Shown in pieces: positions 50,587 to 62,775 of a DNA stretch of 64,000 nt. The position numbers and the translations under genes are program-made. Origin of the DNA: Hyphomonas polymorpha PS728 (GTDB lineage Bacteria; Pseudomonadota; Alphaproteobacteria; Caulobacterales; Hyphomonadaceae); contig NZ_ARYM01000013.1 in assembly GCF_000685315.1 (NCBI RefSeq), forward strand, positions 62,001-126,000. The letters run 5' to 3'. Under the pieces are notes generated by a model. That model was not told where the DNA came from. It made no database searches and was given only the letters and a program-made list of their open reading frames with translations. Numbering within the stretch: position 1 is the stretch's first letter; each line of letters opens with the position of its first letter.

Positions 50587-50601
50587 TTAATGCCTTGTTA
50601 A
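50587..50601. promoter_or_regulatory. Perfect CtrA-type binding site
   Basis: TTAA-TGCCTTG-TTAA (50587-50601) is the exact TTAA-N7-TTAA consensus of the cell-cycle regulator CtrA. It lies 2 bp upstream of the 64-residue gene's ATG and 149 bp upstream of the aminopeptidase P gene on the other strand, so either could be the target. Confidence 0.6.
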
Positions 50602-50749
50602 TTCTTGTTTTGCTGCGGCGCAGCAATGTCTGTGTGCGGCCTATATAGGGTGCGAGCTAAACAAAACAGTATGGAAAGTGACATTTTTCCATGTTTATTT
50701 GCATAGCTTGCTTGCTTTCCGGCGCGACGACTTGGCGCTATGAAAGGGC

Positions 50750-52561
50750 ATGAGACAGACATTCGACATCAAGGGCGGGCCGCAGGACGGCCGGGCCCAT
50801 CTTCCGCTGCTTCGCCGTGAACTGGCGCGCCAGGGCCTCGACGGCTTCTACGTGCCCCATGACGATGAATATCAGAACGAATACCTGCCGGACGCAAATG
50901 AGCGCCTCGCCTGGATGAGCGGGTTCACCGGCTCGTTCGGCTCGGCCTTCGTGTTTGCGGGCGAGGCGGTGCTGTTTGCCGATGGGCGCTACACGCTGCA
51001 GGCTGGCGACCAGACAGACCCGGCGCTGTTTGAGGTGGTGGGGATTCCCGACCCCGGCGCGTTCGGCTGGCTGGCGCAGCAGAGCCTTGCGGGCAAGAAG
51101 GTGGGGTATGACCCGCGCCTGATGAGCCCGAATGATGTGGCCGCGCTGGCGGCAGCGGCGGCGAAAGCCGGGGCGGAGCTGGTGGCGGTTAGCGAGAACC
51201 CGATCGATGCGGCGTGGACGGACCGTCCGCCCCAGCCGATGGCGAAGGTGGTGCCCCAGGCGGTAAAACATGCGGGCGTGGCGCATACCGATAAGCTGGA
51301 AGCGGTTGGCGCGCAGCTGGCCCGCGACGGGGCGGACGCGGCGGTGCTGACCTCGCCGGCCTCGCTCGCCTGGGCGTTCAATATTCGCGGCGGGGACGTG
51401 AGTTGTACGCCGCTGCCGCTGGGGCGGGCGATCCTGCATGCCGATGGCTCGGCGGACCTCTTCATCGACGAGGAGAAGACCGACGCCGCGCTGCGCCGGC
51501 ATCTGGGCAACAAGGTAACGCTCCGCCCTCTGAGCAAGCTGGACGAGGGGCTTAAAGGCCTTTCGGGCAAGACCGTCAGCCTGGACCCGGATGTGGCCTC
51601 GGCCTGGTTCTTCGACGCGCTGAAGGACGCGGGCGCCAATATCCTGCGTCAGCGCGACCCGGTGGCCTTGCCGCGGGCGTGCAAGAACGCGGCGGAGATC
51701 AAGGGCACGACGGCGGCGCATGCGCGCGATGGTATTGCCCTGACGAAGTTCCTCCACTGGCTGGACACCGAAGCGCAGAGCGGGGAAGTGACCGAGATTG
51801 ACGCGGTGGTGAAGCTGGAAGCGTTCCGCGAGGAGCTGGGCAATCTCAATGATCTTTCCTTCCCGTCGATTTCGGGGGCGGGGCCGAATGGCGCGCTGCC
51901 GCATTACCGGGTTTCCACGGCCTCTGACCGCAAGCTGGCGCGCGGATCGCTGTTCCTGATCGATTCGGGCGGGCAGTATCTGGACGGCACGACGGATGTG
52001 ACGCGCACCGTGCCGATCGGGACGCCTACGGAGGAAATGCGCGCAAATTATACCCGCGTGCTGAAAGGGCATATTGCGCTGGCCACCGTGCGCTTTCCGC
52101 CGGGCACGACGGGCACGCATCTGGACGTGCTGGCGCGCCATGCGCTGTGGCAGGCAGGGCTGGATTATCAGCATGGCACGGGCCACGGCGTGGGGGTTTA
52201 CCTCGGCGTGCATGAGGGGCCCCACCGGATTGCCAAGCCGTGGAACCCTGTGCCGCTGATGCCGGGGATGATCGTTTCCAACGAGCCGGGCTTCTACAAA
52301 GCCGGGGAATACGGCATCCGCATCGAGAACCTGCAATATGTGACGCCTGCGGAGGATATTCCGGGCGGGGAAATTGCGATGCTCGGCTTTGAATGCCTGA
52401 CCTTTGCGCCGCTCGCCCGTGATCTGATCGATGTGAAGATGCTGACGAAGGAAGAGCGCAAATATGTGAACGACTATCACAAGCGCGTTCTGAAACTGCT
52501 CGGACGCAAGCTCGACGGCGAGGTGAAAGACTGGCTGAAGAAGGCGTGCGCGAAGATCTGA
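50750..52561 (+). CDS. Aminopeptidase P family (M24B) Xaa-Pro aminopeptidase
   Basis: 603 residues, the long three-domain form. Two creatinase-like N-terminal domains precede the pita-bread catalytic domain (about 310-560). Metal ligands: D in LIDSGGQY and DGTTDVTRT, H in GTGHGVG, E in NEPGFYK, E in GIRIENL. It removes the first residue of Xaa-Pro peptides with two Mn or Co ions in the cytoplasm. A terminator follows. A CtrA-type site lies upstream. Confidence 0.93.
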   Translation: MRQTFDIKGGPQDGRAHLPLLRRELARQGLDGFYVPHDDEYQNEYLPDANERLAWMSGFTGSFGSAFVFAGEAVLFADGRYTLQAGDQTDPALFEVVGIPDPGAFGWLAQQSLAGKKVGYDPRLMSPNDVAALAAAAAKAGAELVAVSENPIDAAWTDRPPQPMAKVVPQAVKHAGVAHTDKLEAVGAQLARDGADAAVLTSPASLAWAFNIRGGDVSCTPLPLGRAILHADGSADLFIDEEKTDAALRRHLGNKVTLRPLSKLDEGLKGLSGKTVSLDPDVASAWFFDALKDAGANILRQRDPVALPRACKNAAEIKGTTAAHARDGIALTKFLHWLDTEAQSGEVTEIDAVVKLEAFREELGNLNDLSFPSISGAGPNGALPHYRVSTASDRKLARGSLFLIDSGGQYLDGTTDVTRTVPIGTPTEEMRANYTRVLKGHIALATVRFPPGTTGTHLDVLARHALWQAGLDYQHGTGHGVGVYLGVHEGPHRIAKPWNPVPLMPGMIVSNEPGFYKAGEYGIRIENLQYVTPAEDIPGGEIAMLGFECLTFAPLARDLIDVKMLTKEERKYVNDYHKRVLKLLGRKLDGEVKDWLKKACAKI

Positions 52562-52586
52562 TTTCGCGATCACAGAAAGTCACGAG

Positions 52587-52615
52587 CGCCCCGGCCCGAA
52601 AGGCTGGGGCGTTTT
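52587..52615 (+). terminator. Rho-independent terminator after the aminopeptidase gene
   Basis: CGCCCCGGCC (52587-52596) and GGCTGGGGCG (52602-52611) pair with one G-U, with a 5-nt loop; TTTT at 52612-52615 follows. Confidence 0.85.
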
Positions 52616-52718
52616 GTTTCAGGATAATCATTATTCATCGTTAAGGTAGCAATTATTTCCTTGTCTTGGGGATATGCCCGGCTAGACTGTTTTCTCTGGA
52701 GATCAGGAGGGCTGAGGG

Positions 52719-53609
52719 ATGCGGTATTATCTGATGGGTCTGGTGATGGCGGCGCTCGGCGGGTTTGCGGCGCCCTCCTTTGCGGGGGAGCCTGCCGCGC
52801 CGCCGGAAGAGGCCGCGCCCGAGGCGGCCGAAGAGGAAAAAAAGCCCAAAGCGAACTTGGATCTCAGCGACTGGCTGGCGACGCCGCCGGCGCCTCATCC
52901 GCAGGCTGATGAAGTGCTGGCGGCATGGACCGCCGAGCGCGATGCCATCCTTGCAGGAGAGAAGGCGCCCTTCCTCGACTGGCATCAGAAGATGAGAGAC
53001 TACCAACAGACTTCCGACGAAAGCGATGACCCGTTTGTGAAGGAGGTCTACCGGCGCGTGGCGCTGGATCAGTATGGGCGCATGGATGGACCGATGACCC
53101 CGGAGGCGCCGGTTGCGCTGGCCGCGCGCCTGGGGTTTGAGCTGGACGAGGAAGGCGGGGCAGCCTTCGGGGACCGGATAATGCGCGCGCTTGTCCGCAC
53201 CGATCTCGACAATACGGCGTTTCTGCAGCGCGAACTCGAGGCGCGCGGCGGACGCTGGTGGACGGTGGAGGAGGTGGGCGCCGATACGGCCAGCAATATC
53301 TGGCTGCTGACACAGCATGCCGACCAGACCCCCGCCTTCCAGCAGATGGCGCTGGAGAAGATGGCGCCCCTGCTTGAGACCGGGAACGTGAACCGGAACA
53401 ATTACGCCTATCTGTGGGACCGTGTGGCAGTGGCGCAGGAGCGGCCGCAACGCTTTGGCACGCAGGGCAGATGTATGGGGCCGGGCGACTGGGTGGCGTT
53501 TGAAATCGAAGCGCCGGCAGAAGAGGTGAATGCGCGGCGGGCGGCCTTCGACATCCAGGTGACCTTTGAAGAGAACAAGGCGCGCATCGACGCCATGTGT
53601 CCGCAATAG
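52719..53609 (+). CDS. Exported DUF6624-like protein
   Basis: 296 residues. A signal peptide (about 1-22, ending SFA-G) and an acidic linker lead to a DUF6624-type domain: VRTDLDNTAFLQRELEARGG, key part DLDNTAFLQRELE, then WLLTQHADQTPAFQQ, NYAYLWDRVAVAQERPQRFGTQ. This D-x-D-N-T, QHAD and DRV...RPQ-GTQ order is the family mark. Function is unknown; it is likely periplasmic. It is followed by a possible cold-shock-like gene. Confidence 0.82.
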   Translation: MRYYLMGLVMAALGGFAAPSFAGEPAAPPEEAAPEAAEEEKKPKANLDLSDWLATPPAPHPQADEVLAAWTAERDAILAGEKAPFLDWHQKMRDYQQTSDESDDPFVKEVYRRVALDQYGRMDGPMTPEAPVALAARLGFELDEEGGAAFGDRIMRALVRTDLDNTAFLQRELEARGGRWWTVEEVGADTASNIWLLTQHADQTPAFQQMALEKMAPLLETGNVNRNNYAYLWDRVAVAQERPQRFGTQGRCMGPGDWVAFEIEAPAEEVNARRAAFDIQVTFEENKARIDAMCPQ

Positions 53610-53741
53610 CGCGGCAGGGCGGGGGCGCAGGCGCTGCCTGAAAATCAGGCAGCGCGGGGTTTCCGGTTGCCGAATATCGCGGCGGTGCTTGGCGGCGGCG
53701 GGCGGCGATCTAATCCTTGATCCTGCTTGAGGGAGGCAGAC

Positions 53742-54212
53742 TTGGATATTCAGGAAATACTGAGCCCGGTGACGTCGCTGTTGCCGGCGGCGTGGGATGA
53801 GACGGCGCGGATGCTGGTGGTGGGGCTGGCGGGGGCGGTGATCCTGGTCTTGGCGCTGGCGGTGATTGCGCGGCTGGCCGGCGGGCGCGGAGCGAAGGCG
53901 CCCTTGACCGTGGCAGGCGCCGCGCCGGTGGCCCTGTCTGACGGCCCGGCCCTGGTGATGCTGGCGCAGGCCGCGTCCGGCCCGGCCCGGGGGCCTGATC
54001 TTGACCCGGACGAATGGGTGCCGGGCAATGTGATCCATCTTGACCGGTACAAGGCCGTGGGTCTTATCCGGTGTGACCGGGTGAAAAGCCCGGTACAGTT
54101 CAGGCTGGCGCCGGGGCGGGTGTATGTGCGGGTGGGCCAGAAGGTGCGCTTCAAGGGCCGGCACGGCGCGCGGCGCCGCCCGGTGGCGGATGTTGTGGAG
54201 CGGGCGGGGTAG
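53742..54212 (+). CDS. Membrane-anchored protein with a possible cold-shock-like domain
   Basis: 156 residues. A membrane helix at about 22-42 (VVGLAGAVILVLALAVIA, key part VILVLALAVI) is followed by an Ala-rich linker. A C-terminal domain (about 95-155) opens with NVIHLDRYKAVGLIRCD and has VYVRVGQKVRFKGRHGARRRP, key part VGQKVRF. This pattern resembles an OB-fold cold-shock domain (G-x-I, VGQ-V-x-F), but the RNP motifs are weak. The TTG at 53742 is used because GGGAGG lies 5 bp upstream; a TTG at 53727 is less likely. Confidence 0.6.
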   Translation: MDIQEILSPVTSLLPAAWDETARMLVVGLAGAVILVLALAVIARLAGGRGAKAPLTVAGAAPVALSDGPALVMLAQAASGPARGPDLDPDEWVPGNVIHLDRYKAVGLIRCDRVKSPVQFRLAPGRVYVRVGQKVRFKGRHGARRRPVADVVERAG

Positions 54213-54215
54213 GGC

Positions 54216-54821
54216 TTAGCTAGCCCGGCCGATGTCCAGCAGGGTCAGCGCGAAGGCGGCGAGGCGTTCGGCGCGCTCGTCGGTCAACTCGGCGCGATAG
54301 TGCTGAATGAGGTTTGGATCGCGGATGAGGACCGTGGCGTCCAGCACGGTCTGGGCACGCTGCGCGGCCTGCGAGGCAGGCTGGCCTGTGCTTGCAAGGT
54401 GAGCGGCGACAAGGGCCGTGATCTTCCGGTTGCGTTCCTCCGTATACGTAGAAACGGTCCAGGCGTTGGCGGCAGCAAGTTCCATATACGCGGCGAAGAG
54501 GCCGGGGTCAGCCTCCAGCCTTGCCCGCTTGATCTGAAATGTCGCCAGGATGATCTCGCGAAGTTTCTCGCGCGGCGGCGCGTAGCGGGCGATGATCTCA
54601 TCCGTCATGGCTTCCACCTCGGCAAACCAGCGCTTGCCGAGCGCGGCCATGAGCGAGGCTTTTGACGGGAAATAGCGGTAGGCGTTTGACTGGGACATAC
54701 CGCAGGCCGCTGCGATGTCCGTTACTGTAACTTTCCCGGCGCCGTAATAGGACAGGAGACTCTCGGCGGTTGAGAGCAGCTGTTCGCGGATGGAGGTTTC
54801 GTCGGGCTTGGGGCGTGCCAT
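54216..54821 (-). CDS. TetR-family transcriptional regulator
   Basis: 201 residues. The HTH is TVTDIAAACGMSQSNAYRYFPSKASLMAAL, key part AAACGMSQSNAYRYF, in the first 55 residues. The C-terminal ligand-binding helices have no known effector pattern. It overlaps nothing but starts 2 bp after the methyltransferase stop, so both genes form one minus-strand unit. It probably represses that unit; the inducer is unknown. Confidence 0.92.
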   Translation of the reverse strand: MARPKPDETSIREQLLSTAESLLSYYGAGKVTVTDIAAACGMSQSNAYRYFPSKASLMAALGKRWFAEVEAMTDEIIARYAPPREKLREIILATFQIKRARLEADPGLFAAYMELAAANAWTVSTYTEERNRKITALVAAHLASTGQPASQAAQRAQTVLDATVLIRDPNLIQHYRAELTDERAERLAAFALTLLDIGRAS

Positions 54822-54823
54822 CG

Positions 54824-55267
54824 TCAGATCCAGCGGCGGACGCGGCGGCAGTAGGCGGTATAGGCCTCGCCGAAGATCGCTGCGGCAGCGCGCTCTTCAT
54901 ACGGAATATAATGCAGCGCGGCAACGAGGAAGAAGATGACCGCCGGAATCAGCGCCCAGGCATTGTTGAGGCCAATGGCGGCGCCAAGCAGCGCAAGGGT
55001 GAAGCCCAGATACATCGGATTACGGCTGACCGCGAAGAGGCCGGTGGTGACTAGCGTGCCGGGAGCTTCGAAAGTGTTGATGTTGGTGCGGGCAAGCCGG
55101 AACTGGCGGGCGGCGAGAAAGGTGAGCCCGAACCCTAAGGCAAACAATAGCCAACCGGTGAGCGGCCAGGGGGCGGGAAGGGGGCGGATGACAAGACCCG
55201 CAGCGGTGGCAGCGCCCATAGCAGCCAGGCAGATCAACCAGAGGGCGGGGGGTAGCAATCGGCGCAT
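54824..55267 (-). CDS. Isoprenylcysteine carboxyl methyltransferase (ICMT)-like membrane protein
   Basis: 147 residues with about four membrane segments. The C-terminal half carries GLFAVSRNPMYLGF, R-N-P-x-Y being the hallmark of the ICMT/PEMT methyltransferase group, and EERAAAAIFGEAYTAYCRRVRRW, key part F-G-E-x-Y-x-x-Y-x-x-R-V-R-R-W. It likely methylates a lipid or protein carboxyl at the membrane. The ATG at 55267 has GGAG 9 bp upstream; a TTG at 55282 is less likely. It pairs with the TetR gene. Confidence 0.88.
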   Translation of the reverse strand: MRRLLPPALWLICLAAMGAATAAGLVIRPLPAPWPLTGWLLFALGFGLTFLAARQFRLARTNINTFEAPGTLVTTGLFAVSRNPMYLGFTLALLGAAIGLNNAWALIPAVIFFLVAALHYIPYEERAAAAIFGEAYTAYCRRVRRWI

Positions 55268-55390
55268 CGGGGCTGGCTCCAAGTTTAAATTAATAAATCA
55301 TAGAAAAAAACTTTTATCAATTAAAAAGAAGAGTCCCCATCCCTCCAGGCTGCAGGACTTGGATGCAGATAGGTCGTGTCCAAACAGAAG

Positions 55391-55416
55391 CCCCTCCGGA
55401 GATGCCACCGGAGGGG
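55391..55416 (-). terminator. Hairpin after the fucosidase gene
   Basis: CCCCTCCGG (55391-55399) and CCGGAGGGG (55408-55416) form 9-bp arms with an 8-nt loop. The minus strand continues as CTTCTGTTTG, a weak U tract. Confidence 0.5.
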
Positions 55417-55453
55417 ACAGGCAGGCCCTTGGCCGGCCAGGTGCGGACTTGTG

Positions 55454-56578
55454 CTAGCCCTTCAGATACTGGCCCAACGCGCGCAGCGGTGTCTTCTGCA
55501 GATCGGGGATCGTGCCGTCGGCGAGGGGGCCGATATTGATCAGCAGGTTGCCGCGCTTTGAGGTGACGTCCTTGTAGAGGGCGATCACCTCGTCGCTGGT
55601 CATGTAGTCTTCCGGGATTTCGGCGGAGTTGTAGCCAAAGCCGAGCCCAAGGCCGCGGCAGGCTTCCCATTTGTGTTCCTTGGGCACGACGCCTAGGCCG
55701 AATTCGACGCAACGATAGTCCGCATACGGGGCAGGGGTTTCCTCCTGCGAGCCGCCTGCAGAGCGTTCCTTCATCATGTCGTTGAAGCCCTTGCGGACCT
55801 CGTCATTGCGCAGGGAGTTGAAGAAGTCGTGCGCGCCCAGCCAGCGGTCATTGGTGACGCCGTCGGGCACGGCCTTGTAATAATAGTCAAGCAGGACGGG
55901 CACATCCTCGCCATTGGGCCAGCAGATGTCGTTCCAGAAGATCGAGGGCTTGTAGCGGTCGATCAGCTCCTTGGCCTGGGCGAGGGCGTAGTCGCGGTAG
56001 TCCTGCTCGGTGGGGACGGCGGCGAACATGTCGCCGAGATTGGCAATCGGTGTGTCTCGGAAGGTCCAGTCGAGGCCGCCGGAATAATAAAGGCCGAAGC
56101 GCAGGCTGCGGGCGCGGACGGCATCGGCGAGTTCGCCGACAAAGTCGCGCTCCGTGTGCCAGCCGGGGCGGTGGGGATTTTCCACTTCCGTCGGCCAGAG
56201 GCAGAGGCCGTCATGATGCTTGGTGACGAAGACGCAGTGGGTGGCGCCGCATTCGACAAAGAAATCGGCCCATTCATTGGCATCGAATTTCTGGGAGAGA
56301 GCGTCGAATTCGGGGAAGAAGTCCTGATAGGGCTTGTCGCCGTAAAGCTCGAGATGGCGTTTGCGCGTTTCGCTGCCTTCGACGCGGACGGCATTGTCAT
56401 ACCATTCCGAATAGGGGGTCATCACCGCGCTCATGTAATAGTCGTCGCCGTGAAGCTCGTGGATGGCGCGGCCGCGCGGGGCCCAGGCGGGGATCGTGAA
56501 CATGCCCCAGTGAATGAAGATGCCGAGCTGGGGCTTGGCGAACCATTCCGGACAGGGGCGGCCATTTGGACCAATCAT
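55454..56578 (-). CDS. GH29-type alpha-L-fucosidase
   Basis: 374 residues. GH29 features are WFAKPQLGIFIHWGMFTIPAW (key part GIFIHWG), TKHHDGLCLWPT, GLYYSGGLDW and SIFWNDICWP, with D217 as the predicted nucleophile. There is no signal peptide, so it would be cytoplasmic, unlike many secreted fucosidases. It should hydrolyse alpha-linked L-fucose from oligosaccharides or related sugars. Start 56578 follows GGGAGGAG. It lies 19 bp downstream of the DUF2459-like gene and may share its transcript. Confidence 0.9.
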   Translation of the reverse strand: MIGPNGRPCPEWFAKPQLGIFIHWGMFTIPAWAPRGRAIHELHGDDYYMSAVMTPYSEWYDNAVRVEGSETRKRHLELYGDKPYQDFFPEFDALSQKFDANEWADFFVECGATHCVFVTKHHDGLCLWPTEVENPHRPGWHTERDFVGELADAVRARSLRFGLYYSGGLDWTFRDTPIANLGDMFAAVPTEQDYRDYALAQAKELIDRYKPSIFWNDICWPNGEDVPVLLDYYYKAVPDGVTNDRWLGAHDFFNSLRNDEVRKGFNDMMKERSAGGSQEETPAPYADYRCVEFGLGVVPKEHKWEACRGLGLGFGYNSAEIPEDYMTSDEVIALYKDVTSKRGNLLINIGPLADGTIPDLQKTPLRALGQYLKG

Positions 56579-56597
56579 TCTAACTCCTCCCATTAAT

Positions 56598-57329
56598 CTA
56601 GTTGTATAGAGTTACCTCCTCGGTATCTGTCTCCAGGCGGCCTTGCAAGGGTGACGTAACGTTCCATGCGAAGGGGGCGAAGAAGGCGCGGGGCAGGCCG
56701 GCCTTGCCGAGGGCGGCTGCCGTCCATTGGTTGCAGGTGTTGAACATGCTGTAGCGGCCCCGGGCGCGGACCAGGATTTCGCCGGGCACCGGCGTCGGGA
56801 TCATCCGCAGCTCGCCGGCGCTGTCCCGCTCGAACGTCTCGCGGATATGCGCGATCAGCGCGGCGCGGCCTTTATTGTCGACGGCGATGGGATTGCAGAA
56901 TTCGTCCACCGATCCGCCATCGACGGGCACGATCCGCACGGCGGTGTCGTTGAGGCCGGCCAGTGCGCTGAGGACACGGCCGGGGGTCATGTCCTCGGGC
57001 TGCAGCACGCGGGTGAAGAAGACCGAGTCGCCCCAGCCGAAGAGGATGTAGGTGTCCGGCGGCAGCCAGGCGGGCAGCTCGTCTTTCAGTTCGGCGGCCC
57101 AGTCGAACAGGGGATCGTTCAGGGGGAGGGCGATGTCGGTGTGGAAGGGCGCTTCGCAGAGATAGGTGACCGGGGCGCCCGGCTCGTCGGCCTGGGCACG
57201 CCCGCCGAGCGGCAGCTTTCCCGACAGCCAGGCGGCGCCCAGATACCAGAAGCAGAGGATGAGGAGCGCAATGGCTGCGAGCCCCGCGCCCTTGAAGCCT
57301 GCCATGATCTGCGCGCGCCTTATCTGCAC
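56598..57329 (-). CDS. DUF2459 / TIGR02117-like protein
   Basis: 243 residues. A membrane anchor (about 15-35) is followed by a domain with FHTDIALPLNDP, YILFGWGDSVFFT, and YSMFNTCNQWTAAAL near the C-terminus. This order (HTD...P, GWGD, N-T-C-N-W) is that of the TIGR02117/DUF2459 family, first named from a urease region; its function is unknown. A GTG at 57329 with AGGAGG 4 bp upstream is taken as the start; the ATG at 57305 is the main alternative. It is divergent from recN. Confidence 0.8.
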   Translation of the reverse strand: MQIRRAQIMAGFKGAGLAAIALLILCFWYLGAAWLSGKLPLGGRAQADEPGAPVTYLCEAPFHTDIALPLNDPLFDWAAELKDELPAWLPPDTYILFGWGDSVFFTRVLQPEDMTPGRVLSALAGLNDTAVRIVPVDGGSVDEFCNPIAVDNKGRAALIAHIRETFERDSAGELRMIPTPVPGEILVRARGRYSMFNTCNQWTAAALGKAGLPRAFFAPFAWNVTSPLQGRLETDTEEVTLYN

Positions 57330-57413
57330 CCCGCCTCCTGATGCGCCCCGCAGCGCCCGACACGCCAAGGATGGGGCGAAGTGGCCTCTGCACGCAAGCC
57401 CATGATTCTGGTT

Positions 57414-57428
57414 GTTCTCATTTTGTTC
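57414..57428 (+). promoter_or_regulatory. Alphaproteobacterial SOS (LexA) box at recN
   Basis: GTTC (57414-57417), seven nt, GTTC (57425-57428) exactly matches the alphaproteobacterial LexA site GTTC-N7-GTTC. It lies 19 bp before the recN start, consistent with LexA repression of recN. Confidence 0.8.
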
Positions 57429-57447
57429 TCGTGGTATCAGCGCCTTC

Positions 57448-61235
<3,788 letters not shown>

Positions 61236-61255
61236 TGGGCCAAGCGGCCCGGTGG

Positions 61256-62089
61256 TTAGTTGCCGCCGGGGATCAGGCGCTGAAGGAAGCTGCGGCGGGT
61301 GGTGTCGTCCACGGCGTCTGGGTTCAGCCCTTCATTGGTCAGCAGCTGGTAGCTCATCCTGTACCAGTCGCTGCCCGGATAGTTGTGGCCGAGCGTGGCG
61401 CCGGCGGCGAGCGCCTGATCGCGCAGGCCGAGGGTGAGATAGGCTTCCACCAGGCGGTGAAGCGCTTCTTCGGAGTGAGACGTGGTCTGATACTCTGTCA
61501 CCACGCGGCGGAAGCGGTTGACGGCGGCCAGCGTCTGATTGGAGCGCAGATACCAGCGGCCGATGGTCATTTCCTTGCCGGCGAGCTGGTCGTTGACCAT
61601 GTCGAGCTTAACGCGGGCGTCGCGGGCATACTCGCTTTCGGGATAGCGGCGGATGACCTCGAGAAAGGCGTTACGGGCGCTTTCGGTGGTCGCCTGGTCG
61701 CGGCCGACATCGGTGATCTGGTCGAAATAGTTCAGCGCGATCAGATAATAGGCGTATTCAGCCTCCGAGCCGCCGGGGTGGAGCGAGAGATAACGCTGCG
61801 CGCCGGAGATGGAGGTGGTGTAATCGCGGGCGCGATAGGACGCGTAGGCCGACATCACCATCGCGCGGCGGGCCCATTCCGAATAGGGGTGCTGGCGCTC
61901 GACCTCCTCGAAGAACAGCTTGGCGCGGGTGTAATCGCGCCGGTCCAGCCGGTCGGTCCCCTGATTGTAGAGCTGCTCCACCGGGCGCTCGACATAGGCC
62001 AGCTCGGGATTGCGGCGGCTCGACGCGCAGGCCGTCACCATCAGGGCGCTGGCAAGAATCACGAGGGGAAGGGGCGTCAGTTTCGACAT
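61256..62089 (-). CDS. bamD: Outer-membrane assembly lipoprotein BamD
   Basis: 277 residues. Lipobox TAC (about 20) after a signal. TPR units cover 45-250, with EQLYNQGTDRLDRRDYTRAKLFFEEVERQHPYSEWARRA as the first (key part DRLDRRDYTRAK). BamD is the essential scaffold of the BAM complex for outer-membrane proteins. The start at 62089 begins the signal. It follows the lpxC gene in direction but is separated by the plus-strand XRE gene. Confidence 0.94.
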   Translation of the reverse strand: MSKLTPLPLVILASALMVTACASSRRNPELAYVERPVEQLYNQGTDRLDRRDYTRAKLFFEEVERQHPYSEWARRAMVMSAYASYRARDYTTSISGAQRYLSLHPGGSEAEYAYYLIALNYFDQITDVGRDQATTESARNAFLEVIRRYPESEYARDARVKLDMVNDQLAGKEMTIGRWYLRSNQTLAAVNRFRRVVTEYQTTSHSEEALHRLVEAYLTLGLRDQALAAGATLGHNYPGSDWYRMSYQLLTNEGLNPDAVDDTTRRSFLQRLIPGGN

Positions 62090-62313
62090 GCGGTGCGGCC
62101 TCGCGCTCTCAGAACTTTTCGTCCGCTTGATTAGCGCGGATTGTGTGGGGTTTCCAAGGCCGTTTGTCATCTGAGTACGCGGGTTGGGGAGGCCCAGCCC
62201 TTGCCGGAAGGGTGTTGCGGACTAGCTCGCCACGTATAAGGGTTCTTCTTTACGCGCCGGAACCCGATTTTCGGGTGGGTCATCCGCTAGCTTTGGCGCA
62301 GTCAGGTACCTCC

Positions 62314-62748
62314 ATGAGACCGATCAAACTGAGCGATGCAAACCAGGTGGACCGTCAGGTGGGCGAGCGAATGCGCCGGCGGCGAATACTACTTGGGCTG
62401 ACGCAGGACCAGGTGGCCGACGCGCTGGGCATTTCGTATCAGCAGATCCAGAAATACGAGACCGGCGCCAACCGGGTCAGCGCCGGGCGGCTGGCCCAGA
62501 TTGCCGAAGTGCTGGAAGTTCTGCCGGGCTGGTTCTTTGGAATGGCCGAGGCGGCAGATGAACCCGGCAACTCTTCCCGCGCGGTGATCGAGCTGGTGCG
62601 CAATTTTTCCCGGATCGAGGACGACCGCGTGCGCAGCCATCTGATGGCGCTGATGCGGGCTTTGTCCGGCGGGGGGGAGGTTGACGGCGACAGTGAGGCT
62701 GCGCCGGCCCGGCAAGCCGCCAATGGCGGGATCAGCGGCCAGGCCTGA
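62314..62748 (+). CDS. XRE-family helix-turn-helix regulator (PraR-like)
   Basis: 144 residues. The N-terminal HTH is VGERMRRRRILLGLTQDQVADALGISYQQIQKYETGANRVSAGRL (key part LTQDQVADALGISYQQIQKYE). This QIQKYE-G-x-NR-V pattern matches the alphaproteobacterial PraR-type group. The C-terminal 70 residues are acidic and helical. The open frame extends to 62143, but the ATG at 62314 follows an AGG and starts the conserved domain. It lies between the minus-strand bamD and lpxC genes. Confidence 0.88.
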   Translation: MRPIKLSDANQVDRQVGERMRRRRILLGLTQDQVADALGISYQQIQKYETGANRVSAGRLAQIAEVLEVLPGWFFGMAEAADEPGNSSRAVIELVRNFSRIEDDRVRSHLMALMRALSGGGEVDGDSEAAPARQAANGGISGQA

Positions 62749-62775
62749 GGCGCGGGCGCCAGATCAGAGGCAGGC

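Noticed and set aside
52641-52655. CtrA site upstream of the DUF6624-like gene
   Set aside because: It reads TTAA-N7-ATTA, with a mismatch in the second half. It was not strong enough to list.
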